Shown: one piece after another, positions 27,545 through 37,056 of the stretch
How positions within the stretch are numbered: position 1 is the stretch's first letter
Layout of the letters: every line of letters starts with the position of its first letter
Origin: Catellicoccus marimammalium
GTDB lineage: Bacteria; Bacillota; Bacilli; Lactobacillales; Catellicoccaceae
Assembly (NCBI RefSeq): GCF_965139335.1
Contig: NZ_CBCSEL010000001.1
Reading direction: 5' to 3' (one strand)
Length of the DNA: 64,000 nucleotides
Notes under the pieces: model-generated
Database searches by the model: none
Seen by the model: only the letters and a program-made list of their open reading frames with translations
Told to the model about the DNA's origin: nothing
Made by a program: the position numbers and the translations under genes

Positions 27545-28669
27545 TTAGTCCTCCTCATAAATACGCTCTAAGCGTTGTCCTAAAATTGATGTTAATTCAT
27601 AGTTAATCGTTCCAATATAATCTGCAGCTTGAGTAAAGGTGTTTTCTTCTTCTCCATCTTTACCAATTAATGTTACTTTTGTTCCTACAGGATAGTATTT
27701 TGGTAAACGAATCATAATTTGATCCATAGTAACACGACCAACGATTTCTGCACGTTGTCCATCGACAAGCACAGAAAATCCACTATAACGGCGCAACCAA
27801 CCATCCGCATAACCAATCGGTAAAGTAGCAATATATTCTTCTTCTTGTGAAGTATAGGTTGCTCCATAACTTACACTGCGGCCTTTCGGTTGTTTTTTAA
27901 CATATACGATTTCACTTTCAATACGCATCGCCGGTTGTAACTCATAAGGTAAAGGTAAAACACTACCTGATGGATTCATACCATAAATTCCTACTCCAAA
28001 GCGAACAACATTAGAATGCCAAGCTTCGTGCCATAAAGCAGTAGCGGTATTACAAGTATGAATATATTTATAATCTTCACCTAAAATCGCTAATGCCTTT
28101 TGGAAACGATCTTGTTGAGTGACAAAATAACTTTCATCTAATTCATCAGCAGTGGCAAAATGAGTGAAAATCCCTTCCACTTCAATGTTTGTCCATTCTG
28201 ACATGCGTGCTTTTGCCTCAGCCATTTCTTCTTCATAAACAAAACCAATACGTCCCATTCCACTATCAACCGCTAAATGAACCGTTAAGCTTTCATTGAC
28301 TTCTTTCAATGCTAAATCTGCTCGTTCTAACCAATCCACACTTGGAGCTGCTAAAGAAAGATGATATTTGGCAGCAAGTACAACGGTACTCATAGGTTCA
28401 GTAACTCCCAATACTAAAATCGGTTCTGTAAATCCTGCCTCACGTAGAGCAATTCCTTCATCTACATAGGCAACGCAATATCCTGTTGCTCCCGCTTCTT
28501 TTGCTACTTTGGCAACTTCTAAGGCTCCATGTCCATAAGCATCTGCTTTTACCACTGCCCATAACTGTGCATCTTTAGGTAAACGTTTCATTTCTTCTTC
28601 AATATTATGACGAATTGCTCCTTTTGAAACAATCGCTTTTGTTGGTCGATGATTTGCTACTACGGCCAT
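27545..28669 (-). CDS. alr: Alanine racemase
   Basis: 374 residues. PLP enzyme making D-alanine for peptidoglycan. The PLP lysine is in AVVKADAYGHG (about residue 41), and the catalytic Tyr lies in VSYGATYTS. A ribosome binding site, ggagaaggag, precedes the ATG. Often it follows acpS, but here it heads a cshB-hydrolase operon. Confidence 0.96.
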   Translation of the reverse strand: MAVVANHRPTKAIVSKGAIRHNIEEEMKRLPKDAQLWAVVKADAYGHGALEVAKVAKEAGATGYCVAYVDEGIALREAGFTEPILVLGVTEPMSTVVLAAKYHLSLAAPSVDWLERADLALKEVNESLTVHLAVDSGMGRIGFVYEEEMAEAKARMSEWTNIEVEGIFTHFATADELDESYFVTQQDRFQKALAILGEDYKYIHTCNTATALWHEAWHSNVVRFGVGIYGMNPSGSVLPLPYELQPAMRIESEIVYVKKQPKGRSVSYGATYTSQEEEYIATLPIGYADGWLRRYSGFSVLVDGQRAEIVGRVTMDQIMIRLPKYYPVGTKVTLIGKDGEEENTFTQAADYIGTINYELTSILGQRLERIYEED

Positions 28670-28727
28670 CTTTTTCCACTCCTTCTCCTGATAGGATTAC
28701 TTCTTTCTATTATACCTATTTTCAAAA

Positions 28728-28764
28728 GAAAAAAAAAGAAGCAGAGTACAAGACTCTACTTCTC
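28728..28764 (-). terminator. dnaJ terminator
   Basis: agaagcagagt / actctacttct stem; on the minus strand a T run of nine or more follows. Confidence 0.9.
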
Positions 28765-28770
28765 TTTCTT

Positions 28771-29934
28771 TTATTTATTGTGTTTGCCAAAACGATCTCT
28801 CATTTTGTCAAAGAAGCTTTCTTCGTTTTTCACTGGACCATCTGTGGCTTCTGCAAACATTCGCATTGCTTCTTTTTGTTTTTCATTCATTGATTTTGGT
28901 GTTACCACATTTGCGATTACATATTGGTCCCCACGACCTGTACCATGTAAACGAGCTGCACCTTTTCCACGTAAACGGAACATTTTACCAGATTGAGTTC
29001 CTGCTGGAATTTTCAATTTCACCTTTCCGTCTACGGTTGGTACTTCTACCTCATCTCCTAAAGAGACTTGAGCAAAGTTCAATGGTAATTCATAGTAAAT
29101 ATCTGCTCCATCACGACGGAATTCTTTACTTGCTTGAACATGGAAAACAACGTATAAATCACCGTATGGTCCACCATTTTCTCCTGCTTGTCCTTGACCA
29201 GCGACACGCATTTGTGTTCCATCTTCCACACCCGCAGGAACGGTAATTTTAATCGTATGCGTATTTTCTACGACTCCTTCGCCATGACAAGTACTACATT
29301 TTTCTTTAATAATCTTACCTGTACCATGACATTCGTCACATACTTCTTGAGTCATCATACGACCTAATGGAGTTTGACGTTGAACGTTGATTGTACCTGA
29401 ACCATGACATTTTGGACAAGTTTCAGGTTCTGTTCCTGCTTTTGCTCCTGAACCATGACAAGTTTCACATACTTCAGAACGACGATAGCTAATGCTCTTT
29501 TCTGTTCCATGAATTGCTTCATCAAAGGTCAAGTCTAACGTATAGCTTAAATCTGCACCTTGACGAGGCGTATTTGGATTGGTGCTACCAAAGCCACCGC
29601 CTCCTCCACCAAAGAAGGAAGAGAAGATATCTTCAAAGCCACCAAAGCCACCGCCATCGAATCCATCAAAGCCGCCACCAAAGCCGCCAAATCCACCGTT
29701 AAAGTTTGGATCAGTAGAAGCATGTCCGTATTGGTCATACGCTGCACGTTTTTGCGGATCGCTTAATACTTCATACGCCTCTGATACTTCTTTAAATTTA
29801 TCTGCAGCATCGGGTTCTTTATTAATATCTGGGTGATATTTTTTTGATAACTTACGATATGCCTTTTTAATTTCTGCATCAGAAGCATCCTTTTGTACTC
29901 CTAATACTTCATAATAATCTCGTTTTGTTGCCAT
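28771..29934 (-). CDS. dnaJ: Chaperone DnaJ
   Basis: 387 residues. Hsp40 co-chaperone that stimulates DnaK ATPase. The start MATKRDYYEVLG follows gggatgggag; an upstream in-frame ATG at 29973 lies in the terminator region. J-domain HPD in KYHPDINK, a Gly/Phe-rich stretch (about 75-115), then four CxxCxGxG zinc motifs (CETCHGSG, CPKCHGSG, CDECHGTG, CSTCHGEG). Last gene of the hrcA cluster. Confidence 0.98.
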   Translation of the reverse strand: MATKRDYYEVLGVQKDASDAEIKKAYRKLSKKYHPDINKEPDAADKFKEVSEAYEVLSDPQKRAAYDQYGHASTDPNFNGGFGGFGGGFDGFDGGGFGGFEDIFSSFFGGGGGGFGSTNPNTPRQGADLSYTLDLTFDEAIHGTEKSISYRRSEVCETCHGSGAKAGTEPETCPKCHGSGTINVQRQTPLGRMMTQEVCDECHGTGKIIKEKCSTCHGEGVVENTHTIKITVPAGVEDGTQMRVAGQGQAGENGGPYGDLYVVFHVQASKEFRRDGADIYYELPLNFAQVSLGDEVEVPTVDGKVKLKIPAGTQSGKMFRLRGKGAARLHGTGRGDQYVIANVVTPKSMNEKQKEAMRMFAEATDGPVKNEESFFDKMRDRFGKHNK

Positions 29935-29951
29935 ATTGTCTCCCATCCCTC

Positions 29952-29986
29952 TTAAAAAGAGAGCCAATAGCATCGCTACTGGCTCT
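29952..29986 (-). terminator. Terminator between dnaK and dnaJ
   Basis: agagccaatagc / gctactggctct stem, followed on the minus strand by CTTTTT. It probably makes dnaJ mRNA less abundant than dnaK mRNA. Confidence 0.8.
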
Positions 29987-30007
29987 ACTTCCTATGAATT
30001 TCTCTTA

Positions 30008-31828
30008 TTATTTATCTACTTCTTCAAAGTCAGCATCTACCACGTCGTCATCGCCATCTTTTGCAGCTTCTGGATTTGCTTGAGCTTGTTGTTGCGCAGC
30101 TTGTTCATATAATTTAACAGATAAGTCACGAACGATTGCTTCTAACGCATCTTTTTTCGCTTTCATTTGTTCTAAATCATTTGCTTCAACTGCAGCTTTT
30201 AATTCGTCACGAGCAGCTTCTGCTTTTTTCACTTCATCTTCTGAAACTTTATCTTTTAATTCTTCTAATGTTTTATCTACGCTGAAGATTAATGCATCTA
30301 CTTCGTTACGTAAATCTGCTTCTTCTTTACGTTGTTTATCTGCATCTGCATTTGCTTCTGCATCTTTTACCATGCGTTCGATTTCTTCATCAGATAATCC
30401 TGTAGAAGAAGTAATCGTAATTTTTTGTTCTTTACCAGTTCCTAAATCTTTCGCACTTACGTTTACAATACCGTTTTTATCGATATCAAAAGTTACTTCG
30501 ATTTGAGGTACTCCACGAGGTGCAGCAGGGATATCTGTTAATTGGAAGCGACCTAATGTTTTGTTGTCGGCAGCCATTGGACGTTCCCCTTGTAATACGT
30601 GGATGTCTACTGCTGGTTGGTTATCGGCAGCAGTTGAGAACACTTGAGATTTACTTGTTGGGATTGTTGTGTTACGATCGATTAATTTTGTCATCACTCC
30701 ACCCATTGTTTCGATACCTAATGATAATGGAGTAACGTCTAATAAGACAACATCTTTAACATCTCCAGTGATAACCCCACCTTGGATAGCAGCACCCATT
30801 GCTACTACTTCATCTGGGTTTACAGATTTGTTAGGTTCTTTACCTGTTTCTTTACGTACAGCTTCTACTACGGCTGGGATACGTGTTGAACCACCAACTA
30901 AGATCACTTCGTCGATGTCTGCGTTTGATAAACCAGCATCAGATAAAGCACGACGAACAGGTTCTTTTGTACGTTCTACTAAATCATGAGTTAATTCATC
31001 GAATTTTGCACGTGTTAATGTCATTTCTAAGTGTAATGGTCCTGCTTCACCAGCTGTAATGAATGGTAAGCTGATTTGTGCACTTGTTACACCTGATAAA
31101 TCTTTTTTCGCTTTTTCAGCGGCATCTTTCAAACGTTGTAATGCCATTTTATCTTGAGATAAGTCGATACCATTTTCTTTTTTGAATTCAGCTACTGCCC
31201 AATCAATAATTTTGTTATCGAAGTCATCTCCACCTAAATGGTTGTCCCCAGCAGTTGATAATACGTCGAACACGCCATCTCCTAATTCAAGGATAGATAC
31301 GTCGAAAGTACCACCACCAAGGTCAAATACTAATACTTTTTCATCTTTATCTGTTTTATCTAAACCATAAGCTAATGCAGCAGCTGTAGGTTCGTTTACG
31401 ATACGTTCTACTTCTAAACCAGCAATTTTACCAGCATCTTTTGTTGCTTGACGTTGAGCATCATCGAAGTAAGCTGGAACTGTAATTACGGCTTTATCTA
31501 CTTTTTCTCCTAAGTAATCTTCAGCATAACCTTTTAAGTATTGTAAAATCATTGCTGAGATTTCTTGTGGTGTATATTGTTTACCATCTACTTCTACTTT
31601 GTAGTCTGTACCCATATGACGTTTAATAGAAGAGATTGTATTTGGGTTTGTTACTGCTTGACGTTTAGCAACTTCCCCTACTTGAATTTCTCCATCTTTG
31701 AAAGCAACGACAGAAGGAGTTGTACGGTTACCTTCTGGGTTTGGAATAATTTTAGCTTCGCCACCTTCTAATACAGCGACAGCTGAGTTTGTTGTACCTA
31801 AGTCAATTCCGATAATTTTGTTACTCAT
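30008..31828 (-). CDS. dnaK: Chaperone DnaK (Hsp70)
   Basis: 606 residues. ATP-dependent folding chaperone. N-terminal GIDLGTTNSAVAVLEGG, phosphate motif DLGGGTFDVS, linker DVVLLDVTPLSLGIE, and acidic C-terminus ending VDADFEEVDK. Third gene of hrcA-grpE-dnaK-dnaJ. Confidence 0.99.
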   Translation of the reverse strand: MSNKIIGIDLGTTNSAVAVLEGGEAKIIPNPEGNRTTPSVVAFKDGEIQVGEVAKRQAVTNPNTISSIKRHMGTDYKVEVDGKQYTPQEISAMILQYLKGYAEDYLGEKVDKAVITVPAYFDDAQRQATKDAGKIAGLEVERIVNEPTAAALAYGLDKTDKDEKVLVFDLGGGTFDVSILELGDGVFDVLSTAGDNHLGGDDFDNKIIDWAVAEFKKENGIDLSQDKMALQRLKDAAEKAKKDLSGVTSAQISLPFITAGEAGPLHLEMTLTRAKFDELTHDLVERTKEPVRRALSDAGLSNADIDEVILVGGSTRIPAVVEAVRKETGKEPNKSVNPDEVVAMGAAIQGGVITGDVKDVVLLDVTPLSLGIETMGGVMTKLIDRNTTIPTSKSQVFSTAADNQPAVDIHVLQGERPMAADNKTLGRFQLTDIPAAPRGVPQIEVTFDIDKNGIVNVSAKDLGTGKEQKITITSSTGLSDEEIERMVKDAEANADADKQRKEEADLRNEVDALIFSVDKTLEELKDKVSEDEVKKAEAARDELKAAVEANDLEQMKAKKDALEAIVRDLSVKLYEQAAQQQAQANPEAAKDGDDDVVDADFEEVDK

Positions 31829-31897
31829 AATGAAGTCTCCTTTTCATTTCTTTGTCTTTATTATAGTCTCTTTTTTTGAATAATGATATTAATAAGG

Positions 31898-32440
31898 CTA
31901 CTGTGCTACAACAACCATTGCTGGACGTAACACACGATCATGTAATTTATAACCTTTTTGCAGTTCTTGTACAATTGTGTTTGGTTCGACATTGTTTTCT
32001 TTTGCATCCACGGTTTGTACCGCTTGGTGAACCGTTGGATCAAAGGCTTGATTTAACGCTACAATTTCTTCAATTCCTTGCGCTTTCAAGGCTGTTTTTA
32101 AGTTGTCTAAAACCATTTGTACACCTTTTTTCAAAGCTTCTCCATGTTCATTATCAACATCAATTGCTAATGCGCGTTCTAAATTATCAATCGCTGGAAG
32201 TAATTCTTTTGCTAAATCCTGTGCACGATATTTAGCAGCAGTTTCACGGTCTTTTTGATTACGATTGCGCATGTTTACAATTTCTGCTTGTAAGCGTAAG
32301 TTTTGGTCAGAAAGTTCATCAATCTTTTGTTTTAATTCAACGATTTCGCTTTCTTCTTCGGCCGCTTCAATCTCTACTTCTTTTTCTACAGCTTCTACGA
32401 TTTCTTCTTGTTCTGTTGTGTTTTTGTTTTCTTCGTTCAC
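31898..32440 (-). CDS. grpE: Nucleotide exchange factor GrpE
   Basis: 180 residues. Releases ADP from DnaK. Acidic N-terminus, long coiled-coil helix, then the GrpE signature region (VLRPAMVVVAQ at the C-terminus). It sits between hrcA (15 bases) and dnaK (69 bases). Confidence 0.97.
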   Translation of the reverse strand: MNEENKNTTEQEEIVEAVEKEVEIEAAEEESEIVELKQKIDELSDQNLRLQAEIVNMRNRNQKDRETAAKYRAQDLAKELLPAIDNLERALAIDVDNEHGEALKKGVQMVLDNLKTALKAQGIEEIVALNQAFDPTVHQAVQTVDAKENNVEPNTIVQELQKGYKLHDRVLRPAMVVVAQ

Positions 32441-32455
32441 AAAATTACTTCCTTT

Positions 32456-33499
32456 CTATGTTAATGGGTTATGAACTAACAAGTGATAATTTGCAACCTG
32501 TTGTTCAAATTCCTCTTTAAAACAACGCAATAATGATAAGATACGTGGATAAGGCAATCCAGCAGGTCCTAATACTGCTAGTACTCCACTGCCATAAGGC
32601 GCCACTTGATATCGCATTTTAATTAGGGCCATATCTTCTAGTAATGGAGTTTTTAATTCACTTCCTAGGTAGATATGAATACAATCATCCGTTGGACATT
32701 GTAATAAACTTTCACTCGCTTCAGAATGAACCCATTCATGCACTTTTTTGAATCTTGGTAACTCATTTTGATAAGCATCTAAAAGATTCATCTCGCCTCC
32801 AATATAACATTGTCCTTTGAATACTTCTTCAAAGATGGTATTCAATAAAGAAAGAACAAAATTGGATTGAGTAAACACTCGTTGTAGTGTAATAGGCAAT
32901 TCTGTTTTCAATCGTTGTTGAATGGTCATAATGCTTTCGCCTACGAATTCATCTTGAACAAAATGCTCAATTTCTTGTAACCATTCAGGAGTGAAATCTC
33001 TTTCTACAGGATACAATCGTTTCTCTACATTTCCGCGATTGTTTACCATTACCGCCATTACCTGTTGTTCATTAAGAAATACTAGTTGAAACGCAGTCAA
33101 AATACAACTTTCTTGATTCAATTCTGAAATAAAAGTTGTGCAACCGGTCAACTCCGCTAATTGCATTGCACTTTGTCCCAAAAAGTTTTGTAACAAAGGT
33201 TCATTCGTTTGCAATTGTTCTCGAATTGCTCTTCGCTCTTCTTCTGAAAGAGGTAATGGTTGTAACAGATGATCAATATAATAACGATATCCTTTTAAGG
33301 AAGGAATACGTCCAGAAGATACATGGGTTTTTTCAATAAACCCTTTTGCTTCTAGTAATGCTAAGTCATTGCGAATCGTCGCTGAACTAGCATCAATTCC
33401 TTCTGTTTTTAAAGTGGAAGAACCAACGGGTTGATGATTATTGATGAACAGATGCACCAATAATTTCAAAACATCTAACTGGCGTGGTTTCAACACCAT
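32456..33499 (-). CDS. hrcA: Heat-inducible transcription repressor HrcA
   Basis: 347 residues. Represses chaperone genes by binding CIRCE operators. ATG 33499 (MVLKPRQLDVLKLLV) follows gaggtgatc. Winged-helix N-terminus with SSATIRNDLALLEAKGFI. Two CIRCE copies upstream indicate autoregulation. Confidence 0.97.
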   Translation of the reverse strand: MVLKPRQLDVLKLLVHLFINNHQPVGSSTLKTEGIDASSATIRNDLALLEAKGFIEKTHVSSGRIPSLKGYRYYIDHLLQPLPLSEEERRAIREQLQTNEPLLQNFLGQSAMQLAELTGCTTFISELNQESCILTAFQLVFLNEQQVMAVMVNNRGNVEKRLYPVERDFTPEWLQEIEHFVQDEFVGESIMTIQQRLKTELPITLQRVFTQSNFVLSLLNTIFEEVFKGQCYIGGEMNLLDAYQNELPRFKKVHEWVHSEASESLLQCPTDDCIHIYLGSELKTPLLEDMALIKMRYQVAPYGSGVLAVLGPAGLPYPRILSLLRCFKEEFEQQVANYHLLVHNPLT

Positions 33500-33518
33500 G
33501 ATCACCTCTTTATGAACA

Positions 33519-33545
33519 TTAGCATTCTCTTTAGTAGAGTGCTAA
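33519..33545 (-). promoter_or_regulatory. CIRCE operator 1 of the hrcA operon
   Basis: Plus strand TTAGCATTC-N9-GAGTGCTAA. This is one mismatch from the perfect inverted repeat TTAGCACTC-N9-GAGTGCTAA. It lies between the -10 and the hrcA start, in the usual position for HrcA repression. Confidence 0.95.
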
Positions 33546-33560
33546 CCTTTTACAATTATT

Positions 33561-33589
33561 AATATAATCACTTTTTTATTCTTTGTCAA
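33561..33589 (-). promoter_or_regulatory. hrcA operon promoter
   Basis: On the minus strand TTGACA (plus 33584-33589), a 17-bp spacer, then TATATT (plus 33561-33566). Confidence 0.9.
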
Positions 33590-33590
33590 C

Positions 33591-33645
33591 AAAAAAACCA
33601 CTTTTTTTAGCACTCTTTTTTATCGATTGCTAAAAAAGTGGTTTT
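33591..33645 (-). terminator. hemW terminator overlapping a CIRCE-like site
   Basis: aaaccactttttttagca / ttgctaaaaaagtggtttt stem followed by T7 on the minus strand. It ends hemW transcription just before the hrcA promoter. Confidence 0.85.
33607..33633 (-). promoter_or_regulatory. CIRCE-like operator 2, upstream of the hrcA promoter
   Basis: Plus strand TTAGCACTC-ttttttatc-GATTGCTAA, with exact 9-bp spacing and one mismatch to consensus. It sits upstream of the -35 and inside the hemW terminator stem. Confidence 0.75.
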
Positions 33646-33649
33646 CCCC

Positions 33650-34777
33650 TTATTTATCTAGTAAAAATTCTACAAATACATCGTTGCCAAAGAGACGCCC
33701 TTGTGGGGTTAAAGAAAGAAAATCATCTTGTTCTTGCAATAATCCCTTCGCTAATAAATCAGAAATTACTGGGCCATAGACTTCTTCAATGGGTTGATGA
33801 AAGCGAGCCGCAAATTCTTTTTTAGAAACTCCTTTTGTCTTTCGCAACCCTAAAAAGATTTGTTCTTCCATTGCAGCAGAGCGAGAAATGACTTCTTTTT
33901 CTACAATCGGTAATTCTCCTTTTTGACAAGCTGCTAAGTAATGTTGGATTGGAGCATGATTGCGATAGCGTTCATTTCCTAAATAACCACTACCTCCTGC
34001 ACCAAAGCCATAATAATGTTTGTTATCCCAATACATTAAATTATGTTGGCTTTCATATCCTTCTTTTCCATAATTACTTAATTCATAACGATGCCAACCT
34101 CGTGCCTCAAGATATTCTTGTGCCCACTCTTCCATGGCAACCTCTTCTTCTTGAGTAGGTAATAATAATTTCCCTCGGCGTGCTAAATTCGCAAAGACGG
34201 TTTGATTCTCTAAAATCAAAGCATATAAAGAAAAGTGAGGTAATCCTAGCTCTACCGCTTCTTTTAAAGTAGCTTGGAAATCTTCGATTGTTTGTTTTGG
34301 CAATGCATAAATTAAATCCAAAGAGACATTTGTAATCGTAGAATACTTCTCAATCGCATGTAACGTATCATGAACATCTTGTCGATTATGCTTGCGACCA
34401 ATTTTTTTAAGTAGAGTTTCATTGAAGGTTTGCACTCCCATAGAAAGACGATTTACACCATATTCCTCCAATAAATGTAGTTTGGCTTCATTTAAATCTC
34501 CAGGATTGACTTCAAAAGTAAATTCTCCCCCAGAAAAAGGTAACATTTCACGCACTGAAGCAAGTAATTGCTCTAATTCTTGCTCATTTAAAGAAGAAGG
34601 AGTTCCTCCTCCAATATATAAGGTCTCACAAGGTTCTTTCACTTGATATTGTTCCATTTCCCAACGCAAAGTTGTTAAATATTCTTCAATCGGTTGATCT
34701 TCTTTCAATACTTTAGGAAAATCACAATAAAAACAAATTTGATCACAAAAAGGAATGTGAATATAAGCTGAAGTCAT
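33650..34777 (-). CDS. hemW: Radical SAM heme chaperone HemW
   Basis: 375 residues. Radical SAM protein with the cluster motif CDQICFYC (C-x3-C-x2-C) at about residues 10-17. The GGGTPS motif is also visible. Historically annotated as oxygen-independent coproporphyrinogen oxidase; HemW is preferred because the short N-terminus matches the heme-chaperone group. It is next to hrcA, as in many Firmicutes. Confidence 0.9.
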   Translation of the reverse strand: MTSAYIHIPFCDQICFYCDFPKVLKEDQPIEEYLTTLRWEMEQYQVKEPCETLYIGGGTPSSLNEQELEQLLASVREMLPFSGGEFTFEVNPGDLNEAKLHLLEEYGVNRLSMGVQTFNETLLKKIGRKHNRQDVHDTLHAIEKYSTITNVSLDLIYALPKQTIEDFQATLKEAVELGLPHFSLYALILENQTVFANLARRGKLLLPTQEEEVAMEEWAQEYLEARGWHRYELSNYGKEGYESQHNLMYWDNKHYYGFGAGGSGYLGNERYRNHAPIQHYLAACQKGELPIVEKEVISRSAAMEEQIFLGLRKTKGVSKKEFAARFHQPIEEVYGPVISDLLAKGLLQEQDDFLSLTPQGRLFGNDVFVEFLLDK

Positions 34778-34786
34778 ATACTCCTC

Positions 34787-35716
34787 CTATTTTCTTTGCG
34801 CAAAATATTGACGCGTATTTTTTTCATCTTCTTGTAATTGATGAATTAATTCATGAACAGAATCAAATTGTTCTTCTGCTCGTAAATAATGTAACCAAGA
34901 AATCGCTAACGTTTCGCCATAAATCTCTTCATTAAAGTCTAAAATATGCACTTCAATACTACGAGCATGAGCACCAAACGTCACATTATGACCAATGCTT
35001 GCCATCCCTTGATATGTTTTTCCTTCCCAAGCTACTTCTACAATATAAATCCCATCCATCGGTAAAAGTTGATCGACAGGCATATTTAAATTCGCAGTAG
35101 GAAACCCGAGCGTACGCCCTCTCGCATCTCCTCGAACGACATATCCTTTCATAGTATAAGCGTGACCTAAACAAGCTTGTACTTCTTCCATTTTTCCTTG
35201 ACGCAAGGCATTGCGAATTCTAGTCGAACTCACTTTTTTTCCACCTTGTTCAAAGCAAGGAACAATCGTTACTGGACAAATCGCATCTAACGCCATTTTT
35301 AAATCTAACGCTGAAGCTGCTTTTTGCGCTCCATAATGATAATCAAAGCCTACTACTACTGCTCGAGCTTGTAGACCTAAAATATATTTTTTAACAAAGT
35401 CTTCTGCTGATAAGTTCGCAAAACGACTCGTAAATTCTACACAATAAAGTAAATCGACACCCCATTCCGCAAAAACCTCTTCTTTTTCTGTTTGCGGTAA
35501 TAAATATTGGAAAGGCGCTTGTTTTTTAAAAATCATCGATGGATGACGAGAAAAAGTAAGAATCGCTAAAGGAATTCCTTTTTCTTTAGCCAATTTTCTC
35601 CCTTGTTCTAATAAAGCTTGATGCCCTAGATGTACTCCATCAAAAAAACCAAGTAATAACACACAAGGTGGGAAATTTTGTGGTTGATAAGGCTCATGCA
35701 AATTTATTTTTTTCAT
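34787..35716 (-). CDS. ribF: Bifunctional riboflavin kinase / FAD synthetase
   Basis: 309 residues from MKKINLHEP, after ggtggaaa. FMN adenylyltransferase motif LLGFFDGVHLGHQ in the N-terminal half, then SSTRIR and the riboflavin-kinase motif GRTLGFPTANL. An in-frame ATG 15 bases upstream lies inside truB. It overlaps or abuts truB, so they are coupled. Confidence 0.96.
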   Translation of the reverse strand: MKKINLHEPYQPQNFPPCVLLLGFFDGVHLGHQALLEQGRKLAKEKGIPLAILTFSRHPSMIFKKQAPFQYLLPQTEKEEVFAEWGVDLLYCVEFTSRFANLSAEDFVKKYILGLQARAVVVGFDYHYGAQKAASALDLKMALDAICPVTIVPCFEQGGKKVSSTRIRNALRQGKMEEVQACLGHAYTMKGYVVRGDARGRTLGFPTANLNMPVDQLLPMDGIYIVEVAWEGKTYQGMASIGHNVTFGAHARSIEVHILDFNEEIYGETLAISWLHYLRAEEQFDSVHELIHQLQEDEKNTRQYFAQRK

Positions 35717-35717
35717 T

Positions 35718-36632
35718 TTATTTTCCACCAATCTGAATCATAATATCGCAAAACCAAGTTGGTTTGCCTCCTCGATCATGATACAACGCCACGAGCTCAT
35801 CTTGGTAGTAAAATGCAATTTCATGCCATTCTTTTTCAGAAGGTAATTTTTCTACCTTCCCTCCATTTTTAACCACATGATATTCAGATTGAGATAAATC
35901 ACGACGAGGTTGGTCTTTCATCACTTCAGAAATTGAAAATAGGCAATGAGATAACTGATTTTTTTCCACTGCTGCTTCCACTTCTGATAATTTCACTGCA
36001 TCTTTAGCTTGGAATCCACCACTGGCTAAACGCACCAATTGAGACATATGTGCAGGAAATCCTAATTTTTCTCCAAGATCCACAGATAACGTACGAATAT
36101 AGGTCCCTTTGGAACAAGTCACAACAAAACGCCAACGTTGTGTTTTTGTTTTTTCATCATAGTCAGGAGCACTTGCACGTTTGAATTCATAAATTGTCAC
36201 TTCACGCTGTGGACGTTCTACTTCTTCATGATTTCTAGCATATTCATACAGACGTTTTCCCTTTACTTTTACTGCTGAATACATCGGTGGGATTTGAATC
36301 ATTGTTCCTACAAAAGAAGCCATTGCCGCATCAATTTCTTCTGTGGATAAAGGGGTAGTCACTTCTTTTTTAGCAATCACTTCACCATCTGCATCTTCTG
36401 TTTCTGTCGCAATTCCTAATGTAATTTCTCCCATATATGTTTTTGGTAATTCATGCAATTTTTCGACTAATTTTGTTGCTCGACCGACACAAATCGGTAA
36501 TACTCCTTCGACACTTGGATCTAAAGTGCCTCCATGTCCTACTTTTTTGGTTTGTAAAATTTTACGCATTTTAAATACGCAGTCATGACTTGTCATGCCT
36601 TTTTCTTTCCATAAAGGAATGATTCCATCCAT
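35718..36632 (-). CDS. truB: tRNA pseudouridine(55) synthase TruB
   Basis: 304 residues. Makes pseudouridine 55 in the T-loop of tRNAs. Catalytic Asp in HGGTLDPSVEGVL (about residues 33-45), and a PUA-like C-terminus. A terminator separates it from rbfA upstream. Confidence 0.97.
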   Translation of the reverse strand: MDGIIPLWKEKGMTSHDCVFKMRKILQTKKVGHGGTLDPSVEGVLPICVGRATKLVEKLHELPKTYMGEITLGIATETEDADGEVIAKKEVTTPLSTEEIDAAMASFVGTMIQIPPMYSAVKVKGKRLYEYARNHEEVERPQREVTIYEFKRASAPDYDEKTKTQRWRFVVTCSKGTYIRTLSVDLGEKLGFPAHMSQLVRLASGGFQAKDAVKLSEVEAAVEKNQLSHCLFSISEVMKDQPRRDLSQSEYHVVKNGGKVEKLPSEKEWHEIAFYYQDELVALYHDRGGKPTWFCDIMIQIGGK

Positions 36633-36645
36633 TGTTCTTCTCCTT

Positions 36646-36680
36646 TAAAAAAAGCTCACACAGACTTCTCTGTATGAGCT
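36646..36680 (-). terminator. Terminator between rbfA and truB
   Basis: agctcacacaga / tctgtatgagct stem with T7 on the minus strand, located a few bases before truB. Confidence 0.88.
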
Positions 36681-36688
36681 TGGTTAAT

Positions 36689-37045
36689 TTAGCGCTGTTC
36701 TTGTTCTCTCATTTTACGAATTAAATCATCAATATGATTTCCATAGCGAACAGATTCATCTTCTTTAAACGTCAATTCTGGCGTTTTGTAAATACGCAAA
36801 CGACGTCCTAATTCTTTACGAATTAAACCGGTAGCTTTTTGTAATCCCTGTTCTGCTTTTTGATGATCACTCGCTTTATCGCTTAACAAGCTATAGTAAA
36901 TAGTAGCTTGTTGCAAATCTCCAGTGACAGCGACATCTGTAATGGTAATGTTCTGTACACGTGGATCACGAACACGACGTTGTAAAATATCATTCACTTC
37001 TCGTTGAATTTCTTGTGCTACACGATAACTACGATAGTTTGCCAT
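36689..37045 (-). CDS. rbfA: 30S ribosome-binding factor RbfA
   Basis: 118 residues. Small KH-like protein for 30S maturation and cold shock. The family pattern ...RVQEIQREVNDIL, DPRV and ATIYYS is clear. It is 11 bases after infB. Confidence 0.96.
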   Translation of the reverse strand: MANYRSYRVAQEIQREVNDILQRRVRDPRVQNITITDVAVTGDLQQATIYYSLLSDKASDHQKAEQGLQKATGLIRKELGRRLRIYKTPELTFKEDESVRYGNHIDDLIRKMREQEQR

Positions 37046-37056
37046 CTTTTTTTCTC

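Noticed and set aside
29514..29836. ORFs opposite the dnaJ Gly/Phe-rich region
   Set aside because: Shadows of the GGNGG-type codons; dnaJ is clearly the real gene.
33650..34777. Coproporphyrinogen III oxidase (HemN)
   Set aside because: Short N-terminus and position beside hrcA fit HemW; no other heme genes are present in the window.
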